A DNA stretch of 64,000 bases, from assembly GCA_009823505.1 (NCBI GenBank), contig VZQC01008830.1:6669-70668 (forward strand), written 5' to 3'. Origin of the DNA: Rhizomys pruinosus (Eukaryota; Chordata; Mammalia; Rodentia; Spalacidae). The notes under the pieces were generated by a model. That model was not told the origin of the DNA, made no database searches, and saw only the letters and a list, made by a program, of their open reading frames with translations. Of the stretch, positions 11,139 to 21,906 are shown one piece after another. Positions within the stretch are counted from its first letter, which is position 1; the number at the start of each line of letters is the position of its first letter. Position numbers and translations under genes: made by a program.

Positions 11139-12079
11139 GCCACTTCCAAGCCAAGGTATATCCAAAGTTACTAAAAACATGGATAGTGGCTTGAAATAGC
11201 TTCTTCTTCCTAATAATAATAATAAATATATGAATTTATATTGTTAAAGTCAATTTAGTTAGTTCTTATAAAACCAGCACAGTGGGCACAGATGATTTTC
11301 CAATAATCTAATCCCCAGACCTCTTCTTACTCTAGCTAACAATTCTGCAGTCTTCGCTCTAATCATCCACTTTCTTTCTTAAAATTTTAGACTCAGCATG
11401 GTAAAGCACAATAAGTCATAGCTCATGAGTTATTCCGAAAGGATATGTAATTAGGTTTAAATTATTGGCTAATTTTTTTCATATTTTCTATGTACATGAA
11501 GATATCTATCTCATATGGTGATTGTGAAGATCACATAAGTTAACATATAGACTATATGGAGTATAGTAAGCAAAGAGTAAGTAAAAACATTTGTTGCTCT
11601 GAAGCTATTCTGGGTAGATTTTAGACATTGGGAATTTAGCTGAGATACTAATCAAATGGGAATGAGAATCTGATGGTGGTTTAGCTAGGGCACATTTGTT
11701 CTTCTTCCACTTTCTTATTTGTTCTCACTGTCATTTGCAAGCTATAGTTTGGTTTTAAGACCATTGACAGTAGACACATTGAAACTTGATGAATGCAGAA
11801 ATGTTTGAGGGCTGGTATGTAACTTGGTGTTAGGGTACTCACATAGCATATGCAAGGCTTTGGGTTAAATCCACAATACAAAAATGCAAAAAATTAAAAG
11901 GACAGAATAGAGCATAGATAAGAAAAAATATCTTTCCAGTCTGAAGAGCAAGTGGTCAGACTGTGTATGATGGCACACTGTGGAAAGCAGAAAGATACAG
12001 GAATTTATGTTAGAAGCTACTAACCATCAATTCATTAGCCCAAAATGCAGTTTTCTGAAGTTTTCAACAATCTTCTGCT
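11139..12079. other. Unique sequence with one ID-like SINE
   Basis: No gene recognised. A forward tRNA-derived ID-like SINE lies at about 11807-11890 (acttggtgttagggtactca ... tttgggttaaatccacaata, followed by an A-rich tail). The remainder is AT-rich with no recognised element. Confidence 0.5.
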
Positions 12080-12172
12080 GCCAGGACTGGAGCTGGCCTT
12101 GAAATCACAGAGATCTGCCTGCTTCTGCCTCCCAAGTGCTGGTACTAAAGGCATGTACCACCACACCCAGCT
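12080..12172 (-). mobile_element. B1 SINE fragment
   Basis: Reverse-orientation B1: agctggccttgaaatcacag, cctcccaagtgctgg, ending accaccacacccagct. Only the 5' two thirds of the element is present. Confidence 0.8.
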
Positions 12173-12314
12173 AGGACTGGAATTAAAAAAAATAAATCAC
12201 CAATGAAGTAATCCTGTCAACCTGAGTGAGCAAAGTATGTATGCACCATAGTTTTTAAAACTGAATATAATGATGTATTTCTGTCACTTCTGTGATTTCA
12301 TCAGTAGGTTTGTT

Positions 12315-12781
12315 CATATAGACATATAGACATTTGGCTGCCACTGCTGCACAGTATTTCCAAGCAGGTGAGGTGTAGCTGATGCTGATGGAGGAGTCTT
12401 GCTTGACTCAAGGAGACTGATATTTGCTTTATTGATTTAGTGGCCTTTGGTAACACTCTCTGGCATTCCAGAGGCCAACTGTACACTTGCAATGTGGTCT
12501 CGATATATCTTTCCCATGCTTACACCAGGTCTTCGACAGCAGGGACTTACCGCCTCTCTTCTTGCAGGTATCCCAGTTTGCTGGCAAAACTTTACCTTGG
12601 GGGGCTTGGATTCCCTAGCCAACATCTCCTCGGCAGAATAATCCATTTCTGATAACAGAGCTCTCCTGTATTAATATATTTTGCTTAATTACCTAGCTTT
12701 TGTAGACTTTAGTATTATTTTTGGCTCTGAATAAAGAATTATCCCTTCACAGTTCCTATGACTATCAGTCAATTAAAGAAG
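12315..12781 (-). mobile_element. U repeat, copy D, unit part (3'-truncated)
   Basis: The reverse complement aligns with the first half of the U unit (compare 52080-52540): ctgtgaaggataattct, gatgttggctagggaatcc, ctgtcgaagacctggtgtaa, agagtgttaccaaaggccac. It breaks off near 12315 without an A tail. It is separated from its continuation at 14939 by a complete MaLR element. Confidence 0.8.
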
Positions 12782-12786
12782 GCAAC

Positions 12787-13141
12787 TGTGGTGGTTTGAA
12801 TGATTGTCCCCCATAGGCTTTTAAGACATTGGTCTCCAGTTGGTGGCACCAACTATTCTTGGAGGTCTTAGAAGGTGTGGCCGTGCTGGAGGAAGTATGT
12901 CACTGGGGGCAGGCTTAGTGAGTTTAACAGGCCTTGTGTTCTCCAGTCACTCTCTCTGCTTCCTGTGCTCATTGTGAGACGTGACACTTGGCTTGCTGCT
13001 CCAGCTACAGCCTCCATGCCTCCCGCCACAATGGACTCTAATTCCCTGGAACCGTCAATCATAATCTCAAATAAACTCTTCCTTTTACAAGTTCCTTTCT
13101 TCATGGTGTTTTATCACAGCAACAGAAAAGTGACTAATACA
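12787..13141 (+). repeat. 5' LTR of the MaLR element
   Basis: Runs from tgtggtggtttgaatgattg to gtgactaataca. Contains the polyadenylation signal aataaa near 13070. Paired with the 3' LTR at 14577-14933, from which it differs by scattered substitutions and a few short indels. Confidence 0.85.
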
Positions 13142-13142
13142 G

Positions 13143-13163
13143 TTATTTGTACCAGAGAGTGGG
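13143..13163 (+). promoter_or_regulatory. Probable primer-binding site (tRNA-Leu type)
   Basis: Directly after the 5' LTR comes tatttgtaccagagagtggg. ERVL and MaLR elements usually have a tRNA-Leu-like site of the form tggtaccaggagtggg, and this is close to it with a few differences. Assignment rests on position and remembered family consensus. Confidence 0.55.
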
Positions 13164-14393
13164 CTGTTGGCTGTGAAGAACCTGACCATGTGGATGTTTG
13201 GAGAAATGTGGAAGACTTTGGAACTTTGGGCTAGAAAAGCTGTTGACTACTGTAAGCAGAGCTTAAGGGGCCATTCTAGTAGAAGCCGGGAAGAAAGCAT
13301 TGCTGCAAAAAATGTAGTTCCAGCGGAAAATAAAGACTTCGGCAGCAACTGGAATATTTTGATAAAGCATCTGGCAGCAGTTTGCCCACAGCCCAAATGC
13401 TTGCTTGATGCTAAGTTGAAAAGCAATGGACTAATGTATTTGGTGGAGGATATTTCAAGACAGCCTAATGTAGAAATGGTGGTGTGGCTATTAATGGTGA
13501 ATATTGTACAGACCTACAGTGAAGAAGAGCAGATTGGGCAGAAAGAAATGCAGAATGTACAGTTTGGATCTGAAAACCCCACTAAGAAGATTAAAGGTGG
13601 TGCCAAGGCATGTGAAGGAGAGGTTCCTTCTGATAAGGAAGTTAAAGTGATTAAGGAGAGGCCTACGTATTTAGAAGTAAACAGTGGAAAAAGTGAGATT
13701 ACAGTGATTAAGGAAGGGCCTTGAGATTTACAAGTAAACAACAGAAATAGTACCTTCAGGGCAAGACCACACCCAGCTAATCCTCTAACTTTTGAAAGGA
13801 AAATACTGAAAGCGTTTTCTACTCCAACAAGTCCATGGTAGAGAAAAATTACAAATGTGGTTAAAGTAGGAGAGAGTCCATCCCGAACTTGCAGCCAGAT
13901 TCGGCAATTTCATTCACGTGGTGCTGGCTTTAGAGGTATGAATTTTGCAAGAGAGAAGGGGTCATCAGTTCTTCCTCCACAGTTTCAGAGAGCCACAGAG
14001 GCCAGGAAGAGTGCTGCAGAGGCGTCCCTGAATAAAGAAGGCCCTGATAGGCCATTGCGTGAAGCTGTGAATGTGAAGCCTGGTTGGCAGTGGAGACCCC
14101 AAGAAGACTTTCGAGATGCCAGACCTGTGAGATATTTGCCAAGGAGAGCTGCTTACAGGGAGTGGTACCAGCCTAAGAAAGAGATGTATGTTGCAAGCAA
14201 AGCTGGAAGAGCTGAGCCATCTAAGCCCTTTGGAAATCAAGTCCCAGAAGTCGCACATGGAGCTACTGGACTTGGTGTTTGCCCTGTTGGTTTTCGGTCT
14301 TGTTTTGGTCCAGTATTTCCTCACTATACCTCTATTCCTCCCTTTTGGAATGGGAATGTGTATTCAGTTCCACTGTACGTTGGAAGTTTGTAA
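13143..14393 (+). pseudogene. Broken internal MaLR reading frame
   Basis: One frame stays open for about 410 codons across almost the whole internal region, apart from two stops: TGA at 13722-13724 and TAG at 13839-13841. Both main open stretches (13167-13724 and 13857-14393) are in the same frame, so a single ancestral ORF is the simplest reading. The first half is Lys/Glu-rich near its end; the second is Arg/Pro/Ala-rich with a run of RPVRYLPRRAAYREWYQP. I recognise no catalytic motif of reverse transcriptase, protease or integrase. MaLR internal ORFs have no established function known to me. Confidence 0.6.
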
Positions 14394-14556
14394 TTTGTCT
14401 TTTGATTTTACAGGAGCTTACGGTTTAGGAGATTGGCCTGAGTCTCAGAAGAGACTTTGGACTGTAGACTTTTGAATGGCATTGAAACTGGTGAAGACTA
14501 TGGGGACTTTTAAGGTTGGACTAAATGCATTTTGCATTTTATATGGTCAGGAGCCT

Positions 14557-14576
14557 ATGGGGGCCAGGGAGTGGAA
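14557..14576 (+). promoter_or_regulatory. Polypurine tract of the MaLR element
   Basis: Purine-rich atgggggccagggagtggaa lies directly before the 3' LTR, where plus-strand DNA synthesis is primed in LTR retrotransposons. Confidence 0.55.
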
Positions 14577-14933
14577 TGTAGTGGTTTGAATGAGTGTCCC
14601 CCATAGGCTTTATGTGTTCAGACATTTGTCTCCAGTTGATGGCACTGTTCTTGGAGGTCTTAGAAGGTGTGGCCATGCTGGAGGAAGTATGTCACTGGGG
14701 GCAGGCTTAGTGAGTTTAACAGGCCTTGTGGTCTCCAATCATTCTCTCTGCTTCCTGTGCTCATTGCGAGATATGACCCTCGGCTTGCTGCTCCAGCTCC
14801 TGCTGCCATGCCTCCTACCACAATGGACTCTAATTCCCTGGAACCGTCAATCATAAGCACAAATAAACTCTTCCTTTTATAAGTTCCTTTGGTCATGGTG
14901 TTTTATCACAGCAACAGAAAAGTGACTAATACA
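14577..14933 (+). repeat. 3' LTR of the MaLR element
   Basis: Runs from tgtagtggtttgaatgagtg to gtgactaataca, followed by target duplication gcaac. Contains aataaa near 14865. Confidence 0.85.
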
Positions 14934-14938
14934 GCAAC

Positions 14939-15600
14939 TATATCACTTCTATAAGAGATTACCTCTATAACAATCAGCTCTAATTGACAGTTGGGGAATG
15001 ACTTCATTACCATCATGTTTTTCTTTGTTCTATGAAAAGGAGGTAAGGAAGTCTCTTATATTAAACTTTGTGACACCTGAAAGGTAAAGTTCATTAGGAC
15101 ACATTATAACTAGTTGTCACAATTAAGATCCACAGAGATGTTTGATGCCTGTAGCAGTCTGAGGCTTTTCTTCCTTTTAATGTTTAGCTGGGCCAAATTT
15201 TCTGCATTAAATTTACTCAAGCTGTTTATCATTTACTGTATGTTGTTAATTTGGGAAGCCAACTTAATTCATTTAGTTAAATTATCCTACAGGCAGAAGA
15301 AAATGTTACAAGTTGTTATTGAACAACAGAAACATTGTAGAGAATATTTGTATCCATTAACCCAAAAGTTGTTGTTATACAAATTATAAGTGAAGCAGAT
15401 GTGGACTACGATTTATATTTCCAATTAGCTTAAATGTATTATCTTTTTTTATTAAAACCTTTTAACCAATGTTGTTTAATATAGACATTTTTACCTTTAC
15501 TAAGACCTAGAATACCATATAATATGTAGACAAAGTTTGGGCAAATTTGGATACCTATTAAAATCACATCAATTAACTATACATTAATCTAATGTAGACC
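14939..15600 (-). mobile_element. U repeat, copy D, internal part, adjoining L1 copy 2
   Basis: The reverse complement aligns with U internal sequence of copy F (53400-54400): gcccaaactttgtctacat, acatacagtaaatgataaac, ttaatgaactttaccttt. At its plus-strand left end it aligns with the unit start (ttatagaggtaatctcttata). It meets the L1 3' UTR at about 15600 on the same strand with no intervening poly(A). Confidence 0.75.
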
Positions 15601-15720
15601 TGTGTCCCCATCCCAACCCTCCCACCCCACCAGATTCACCGTTTCAGTCAGTTCTTGTTGCGGTCTTTTCTGTTGTTGTTCTTCTTTTTTCCAATATGCA
15701 TCACTCCCCACAAGGAATAT

Positions 15721-18700
15721 TTACAACTGGGTTATTGGTGCTAGCATCCACAGATGATGGATACCATTTGTTGTTTGTTTTTCTGGGACTCTGTTACCTG
15801 CAAATTTCATGATGTCATCTTTCTTTACTGCTGCACAGAACTCCATTGTGCAGAGGTACCACATTTTCTCTATCCACTCGTCAGTTGAGGGGCATTTCAG
15901 TTGGTTCCAGCTCTTCACTATTGTGAAGAGAGCTGCAATGAACATGGCTGTACATGTATCTCTGTGGTATGAAGAGTCTGGTGGGTATATTCCCAGAAGT
16001 GGTATGGCTGGGTCAGGTGGTAGGCTCATTTCGAGTCTTTCAAGTATTCTCCATGCTGCTTGCCATAGTGGTTGTACAAGTTTGCATTCCCAACAGCAGT
16101 GGATGAGTTTTCCCCTTTCCCCACACCCTCTCCAGCATTTAGTATCATTTGTTTTCTTGATCCTTGCCAGCCTTATCAGGGTGAGATGGTATCTTAAGGT
16201 GGTTTTAATTTGCATTTCCTTAATTATTAGCGATGTTGAACACTTTTTAAGATGTTTCTCAGCCATCTCTATTTCCTCACTTGTGAATTCTCTGCTCAGC
16301 TCTTTACTCCATCTTTTGAGTGAGTCATTTGTTTTCTTACTTATTTGTTTTTTGAATAGTTTATATATTCTGGAGGTTAATGCTCTGTCAGATGTATCAG
16401 CAGCGAAGGTTTCCTCCCACTCTGTGGGTTTTCTCTTCAATTCTCTGTTTCTTTGCTGTACAGAAACTTTTGAGTTTAATAAGGTCCCACTTGTCAATTG
16501 TCGACCTTATTTCCTGAGCAGCTGCTGTCTGATTTGGAAAGTCTTTTCCCACACCTATATCTTGTAAGTTGATGCCAACCTTTTCTTCTATAACCTTTAG
16601 AGTTTGGGGTTTCTCATTGAGGTCTATGATCCATTTGGAGTTGATTTTTGTACAGGGTCAGAGGTAGGGGTTTAATTTTATTCTTCTACAAGTGGTGATC
16701 CAGTTTTACCAACACCATTTACTGAAGATGCTATCTTTCCTCCATTGAGTCTTCTTGGCCCCTTGTCAAATATGAGGTGGCTGAAATTGTATGTGCTCAA
16801 GTTTGGATCTTCAGTTTTGTTCCGTTGGTCTACAGGTCTGTTTTTGTGCTGGTACCAGGCTGTTTTTATGACTATAGCCCTGTAGTATAGTTTGATGTCT
16901 GGTATAGAAATCCCCCCTGTATTGCTCTTTTCACTCAGGGTTGCTTTGTCTATTCGGGGTCTTTTGTTGTTCCATATGAATTTAAGATTTTTTTCCAAGC
17001 CTGTGAAGAATGTCCTTGGGATTTTAATTGGGATTGCGTTGAATCTGTATATTAATTTGGGTAAAATGGTCATTTTTCCTATATTAATTTTTCCAATCCA
17101 TGAGCGTGGGAGGTCTTTCCATCTTCTGATGTCTTCTTCAATCTTCTTCTTCAGGAGCTTATAATTTTTGTTGTAGAGACCTTTGGTGGTTTTCGTTAGG
17201 TTTATTTCTAGGTATTTTATTGTTTTTGAGGCTATCGTGAGTGAGAAGAACTCCTTGTATTCCTTCTTCAATTGCGTGTTTTTGGTGTAAAGAAAGGCTA
17301 CTGATTTTTTAAGGTTAATTTTGTAACCCGCTACTTTACTGAAACTTTTAGTCATTTCTAGGAGTTTTCTTGTGGAGTTTTTAGCATCCTTTAGGTAAAC
17401 TATCATATTGTCTGCAAAAAGGGATAGTTTTACTTCCTCTTTTCCAATTAATATTCCTTTAATTGCCTTTTCTTGCCTTATTACCTTAGCCAGTGTTTCA
17501 AGCACTATATCGAAGAGGAGTGATGACAAGGGGCAGCCTTGCCGGGTTCCTACCTTTATGGGGAATCCTTCTAGCTTTTCTCCATTTAGGATGATACTGG
17601 CTAATTTTGCTTTCTTGCCTTATTGCCCTAGTGAGCATTTCAAGCACTATATTGAAGAGGAGTGGCAATAGTGGACAGCATTGTTGTGTTCCTGCCTTTA
17701 AGGGGAATGTTTCCAACTTTTCTCCATTTAGGATGATGTTGGCTGTGGGTTTCTTGTATATGGCTTTGATTTACATTGAAGAATGATCCCTCCAGTCCAA
17801 TTCCCTCTAAGACTTTAAGCATGAATGGATGCTGGATTTTGTTGAAAGCTTTTTCTGCATCAATTGAGATGATTGTGTGGTTTTTGTCTTTAAGTCCATT
17901 TATGTGTTTTATGATATTTATTGATTTACGTATGTTTAACCATCCCTGCATCTCTGGTATGAATCCAACCTGGTCATGATGGATGATCTTTTTGATGTGG
18001 GTCTGTTTGCGATTTGCAAGTATTTTGTTGAGAATTTTTGCATCTGTGTTAACGATATGGGTCTATAGTTTTCTGTCTTGTTTGTGTCTTTGCCTGGTTT
18101 TGGTATTAGAGTGATGCTGGCTTCGTAGAAGGAATTTGGGATATTTCCCTCTTTCTGTATCATTCTGAAAAGTTTGAGTAGTAATGGTTGTAAGACCTCT
18201 TTAAATGTTTTATAGAATTCTGCCATGAAACCATTTGGGCCTGGGCTTTTTTTGGTTGGGAGGTTTTTTATTACATTTTCAATTTCCTCAAATATTATGG
18301 GTCTCTTTAAGCTCTCAATCTCTTCTTGGTTAAGCTTTGGAGAATCCCAGAGTTTCAGATATTCATCCATTTCTCTTAGGTTTTCAAATTTAGTAGAGTA
18401 TAGGTTTTTGAAGTATTCTCTTATGATTGTCTGGATCTTTTTTTTATCTGTTGTGAAATTTCCCCTTTCATCACAGATGCTATTGATTTGGAGGTGCTCT
18501 TTCTTTCTTTTGTTTAACTGGGCTAGAGGTCTGTCTATTTTGTTTATTTTTTCAAAGAACCAGATTTTGGATTCATTGATTTTTTTGTATTGTTTTCTTT
18601 GTTTCTATTTCATTGATTTCTGCTCTGATTTTTGTTTTTTCTTCCTGTCTGTTGGGTTTAGGATTCATTTGTTGTTGCCTTTCAAGTGTTTTTAGCTCCA

Positions 18701-19640
18701 GTGTTAGATTGTTTACTTGTTCTCTTTCTGTTTTCTTTTTAATGTGGGCCCTTAGGGCTATAAATTTCCCTCTTAGGACTGACTTTAATGTATCCCACAG
18801 ATTTTGTTGTGTTTTTTTGTCATTTTTGTTTAGTTCCAGGAATGCTTTTATTTCATTCTTTATTTCTTCTCTGACCCACTCATTGTTCAGTATTGTGTTG
18901 TTTAGTCTCCATGTGTTCTTATAGTTAGTAGGGCTTACCCTGGTGTTAATATTGAGTTTTATTGCACTGTGGTCTGATAGAATGCATGGAATAATTTCAA
19001 TCCTTTTGTACTTGTTGAGGTTTCTTTTGTGTCCCAGTATGTGGTCAATTTTGGAGAATGTTCCATGGGGCGCTAAGTAGAAAGTATATTCTCTGGTGTT
19101 TGGATGGAATATTCTGTAGATATCTGTGAGGTCCATTTGGGGTATTGTGTTGCTCAGTTCTGATGTCTCTCTGTTTATTTTTTGTTCAATTGAAGGTGGC
19201 TCAGTGGGGTATTGAAGTCCCCCACTATTAGCATACTGGGATTAATCTGTATCTTGAGGTCCTGAAGGATTGTATTTATAAAGTTCGGTGCACCAGAGTT
19301 TGGTGCATAAATGTTTAAGATTGTGAGATCTTCTTGGTTAATTGATCCATTGATAAGGATATAATGGCCTTCTTTATCTTTTCTGATTAATTTTACTCTG
19401 AGGTCTATTTTGCCTGATATTAGAATAGACACTCCTGCTTGCTTTTTGGTACCATTTGCTTGGAATATTTTTTTTCCATCCTTTCACTCTAAGGTGCTGT
19501 CTTCCTTGAGGGTGAGATGGGTTTCTTGAAGGCAGCATATAGATGGATTCTGTTTCCTAATCCATTCTCCCAGTCTATGTCATTTGATTGGGGAGTGTAG
19601 ACCATTGATTTTTAAGGTTATTATTGAGAGATGTGTGTTG
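15721..19640 (-). pseudogene. L1 ORF2 (endonuclease, reverse transcriptase, Cys-rich end), broken
   Basis: Domains in order on the minus strand: endonuclease (19640 to about 18900) with the NIYAPN and IVGDFNTPL blocks and the later SDHSAIKL block; a linker; reverse transcriptase (about 18300 to 16700) with [20 protein letters not shown] and SLFADNM; and the C-terminal region with a Cys/His cluster CWRGCGERGKLIHCCWEC, ending at TAA 15721-15723. ORF2p nicks target DNA and reverse-transcribes L1 RNA from its 3' end. The frame is split into at least six open pieces (largest 283 codons). The YXDD-like box reads FADN where active L1s have FADD. The 17471-17744 block is duplicated. Confidence 0.9.
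17471..17744 (-). repeat. Diverged tandem duplication inside the L1 reverse transcriptase
   Basis: 17471-17602 and 17613-17744 are two 132-base copies of the same stretch, spaced 142 bases apart and aligned without gaps. I count about 26 differences. Both encode the segment around GCPLSSLLF / CCPLLPLLF ... IVLE. Active L1 ORF2 has this segment once. Confidence 0.85.
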
Positions 19641-19749
19641 TTTCCTTTCAACTTATTTTTTTGTTTGCATTATTGGTCTAGGTATTTATTTACTCTGTTA
19701 TGCTTTTGGTAATTTCTTTCTTGGGTTGCTTAAGGATAGTTTCTCTTTT

Positions 19750-20905
19750 CCTCTGTTCTTTGAATTACTTTGAGTATTTTCTGAAGTGTCGGGTTTTTTT
19801 TTTTTTTTCATGTGTTATTTCATTTTGTTTATATCCTGAAAGATTTTTCTTTCTCCTTCAACTATGATTGACATTTTTGCTGGGTATAGTAATCTGGGTT
19901 GGTATCTAAAGTCATTTAGTACTGGGCATACTTTGTCCATGTTCTTCTGGCTTTCATGGTTTGCACTGAGAAGTCAGGTTTGATTCTGATGGATTTCTCC
20001 TTATAAGTAACTTGTTTTTCTCTTGTGTCTTTCAGTATTTTGTTTTTGGTTTTTTTTTTTTTTTGGGTGTCTAGCATTTTAACTATAATATGGCAGGGGG
20101 AGTTTCTTTTCTGGTCTTGTCTATTTGGTATTCTATGTGCTTCTTGTATTTCTATGGGTTTGTCTTTTTTCAGTTTGGGGAAGTTTTCTTCTATTATTCT
20201 GTTGAAGATCTGATCAATACCATTCTTTTGGGGTTCTTCTCCTTTGTCTATCCCTACGATGCGGAGGTTTGGTCTTTTCATAGTGTCCCACATTTCTTGG
20301 TTTTTCCACTCCTGTGTTTTTTTTTTTTTTTTCATAATCTTTACTTGAGGTTTCTAGCTGCGCTGTGTTATCCTGTAGGTCTGATATTCATTTTTCTGCT
20401 TCTTCCATTCTGCTTCTAAGGCTTTTTACCATCCTTTCCTACTGATTGGATGAATGTTCAATTTCCTTTTTTATTTGATCCTGCGATTTCTTCAGTATTT
20501 CCACTTCCTTTGGAGCTTTTCATTCTTTTCTTCTAGCTCCTTGCTTTGCTGGTCAGTTTCTTTTTTCCTTTCAGCCTGAGATTTTTTCCTGTTTTCATTT
20601 CCTTCCAGAGTTTGTATTTCTCTTCCTCTAGTTCTTCTCTGAGTTTATCAATCTCTCCTTTAATTCTTTCCGGAGTTTATCATTCTTTCCTTCTAGTTCC
20701 TTCATGAGTTTTTCGTTCTCTCCCTTTAGTTCTTGGATTTGTTCTTTATAGTCTGAATATGTCTACAATTGTTCTTCTAAGGTCTGTATCTTGGTTCCCT
20801 TCCAGGGAGATCTCATTGTTGATCTTCTAGAGGAGTGGTTGAGTTTGGTGGGGATTTATTTTGAGGTTTTCCCATATTGTTGTTTTTCTGTTGTGTTTTT
20901 GGCAT
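19750..20905 (-). pseudogene. L1 ORF1 (coiled coil, RRM, C-terminal domain), broken
   Basis: A start like MPKTQQKNNN lies at about 20905 (or MGKPQNKS at 20875), followed by a polar N-terminus. Then comes a long Lys/Glu heptad coiled coil (about 20800-20340) with repeated DKLRKEL-like modules, and an RRM beginning near MKRPNLRIVGI (about 20285). The C-terminal domain follows, with FPKLKK and RPNRQDQKRNSPCHIIVK-like blocks and IRIKPDFSVQTMKARRTW. The longest open piece is 139 codons (19916-20335). Frameshifts lie in the coiled coil and near the C-terminus, where T runs at 19797 and 20049 occur. Confidence 0.85.
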
Positions 20906-21569
20906 GTGTATTTTTGTTGTTGTTGTTTTCCCCCTTTGTTTATTTGTTTGCTTTCTTTTGCTAATCTCAAATGTTAATATGGGGGATTGGTTGGTCACTC
21001 AGTTTGCTTCCAGTTGGTTTCTTCCTCAGTTTTGGCTATGCAGCCTCCAATCACTGATCACTGACACTGCTGTATCCTCCCAACAGTTTTTTATTATTTT
21101 ATTTTATTTTATTTTATTTTTTATTTTTTGTTTTTTTCGAGACAGGGTCTCCCTGTAGCCCCAGCTGTCCTGGAACTCGCTCTGCAGACCAGGCTGGCCT
21201 TGAACTCACAAAGATCCGCCTGCCTCTTCCTCCCAAGTGCTAGGATTAAAGGCATGCGCCACCACACCCAGCCCTCCCAACAGCTTTAAACTGCAGCACC
21301 AGCAGTTTAATCTTTCCACCTCAGTATCAGTAGCTTGGGGGGGGGGGGTTGAATCCTTTGGCTGGAGCACCGGTCCCCTCTTGGGTGGCTGAGCACAGAT
21401 AGTGTGTGCCCTTGGCTGACATTCTATCCACACATGCAGTTCCTCTCTATGGTCCTAGTGTTGGATGGCCCCTCCGAGGTTGGCCGCCAGCCAACCACCT
21501 GCACAGCATAGACTGGCCTTGGTGGCTGGGCACAGGTAGTGTGCACCCCTGGCTGACCTTCTTATCCAC
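20906..21569 (-). promoter_or_regulatory. L1 5' UTR with two monomer-like repeats
   Basis: Upstream of ORF1. The motif ggtggctgagcacagatagt (21384) recurs as ggtggctgggcacaggtagt (21521), an offset of 137 bases, both followed by gtg(t/c)...tggctgac and tatccac. Rodent L1 promoters are often built of tandem monomers, so these are probably two partial monomers. The B1 SINE at 21087-21272 interrupts the segment. Confidence 0.55.
21087..21272 (-). mobile_element. B1 SINE in the L1 5' UTR
   Basis: Reverse B1 with a (TTTTA)n tail at 21090-21130 and body gagacagggtctccctgtag to caccacacccagc. Target duplication cctcccaacag at 21076-21086 and 21273-21283. It is younger than the host L1. Confidence 0.95.
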
Positions 21570-21639
21570 GTTCTTAAAAAAAAGGCTAAAATGGGCAAAA
21601 ATATTTTATTGATTCTTGAAAATTCCATATGGTGCATTT

Positions 21640-21856
21640 TGATCACATGTTTTTTGAGACAGTGTCTCTCACTGAAACCAATTGGCTAGACTGGTGTGCC
21701 ACTGCACTTTTGCAATTGCCTCCCAGTGGGGAAATTATAAGCTTGTGCCACCATGCTCCGCTTTTTTTTTTAAACTGTGAATACTGGAGATCTAAACTTA
21801 AGTTCTTATGCTTTCATATAAAGTGATCTACAGACTGAGCCACCTCCGCAGTCCCC
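21640..21856 (-). mobile_element. B4-type SINE
   Basis: Reverse orientation. B1-like part (tttttgagacagtgtctctc ... gcttgtgccaccatgctc) followed by a tRNA-like part (tggagatctaaacttaagtt ... gactgagccacctccgcag), the composite layout of B4 elements. Confidence 0.65.
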
Positions 21857-21906
21857 ATCTTCATTGTAATTGTCATGTAAAGTAGTAGATTTATTTATGG
21901 CTTTTT

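Larger units (their letters stand above)
12787..14933 (+). mobile_element. Complete MT-type ERVL-MaLR retrotransposon nested in U copy D
   Basis: Two similar LTRs of about 356 bases, both starting TG and ending ACA, enclose a 1435-base internal region. The 5-base target duplication gcaac is at 12782-12786 and 14934-14938, as expected for ERVL-class integration. U sequence resumes immediately outside on the same strand. LTR starts (tggtttgaatg ... gtcccccatagg) and ends (cagcaacagaaaagtgacta) match the MT group as I know it. The LTRs are roughly nine-tenths identical with small indels, so the insertion is not recent. MaLRs are non-autonomous; ERVL is thought to supply their enzymes. Confidence 0.85.
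15601..21569 (-). mobile_element. L1 copy 2, nearly full length, inactive
   Basis: Reading from right to left: 5' UTR with two monomer-like repeats (21384-21569), ORF1 (about 20905 to 19750), spacer, ORF2 (about 19640 to 15721), then about 120 bases of 3' UTR ending in a G-rich stretch (15601-15640 on plus as C-rich). The usual L1 3' terminus and poly(A) are missing; U sequence follows instead. A B1 SINE has inserted in the 5' UTR. Several frameshifts, a duplicated block in the reverse transcriptase and a changed catalytic residue show it cannot move by itself. Confidence 0.9.

Noticed and set aside
15809..16567. 252-codon plus-strand open frame
   Set aside because: It is the antisense of the L1 ORF2 C-terminal region, whose minus-strand frame matches known L1 proteins.
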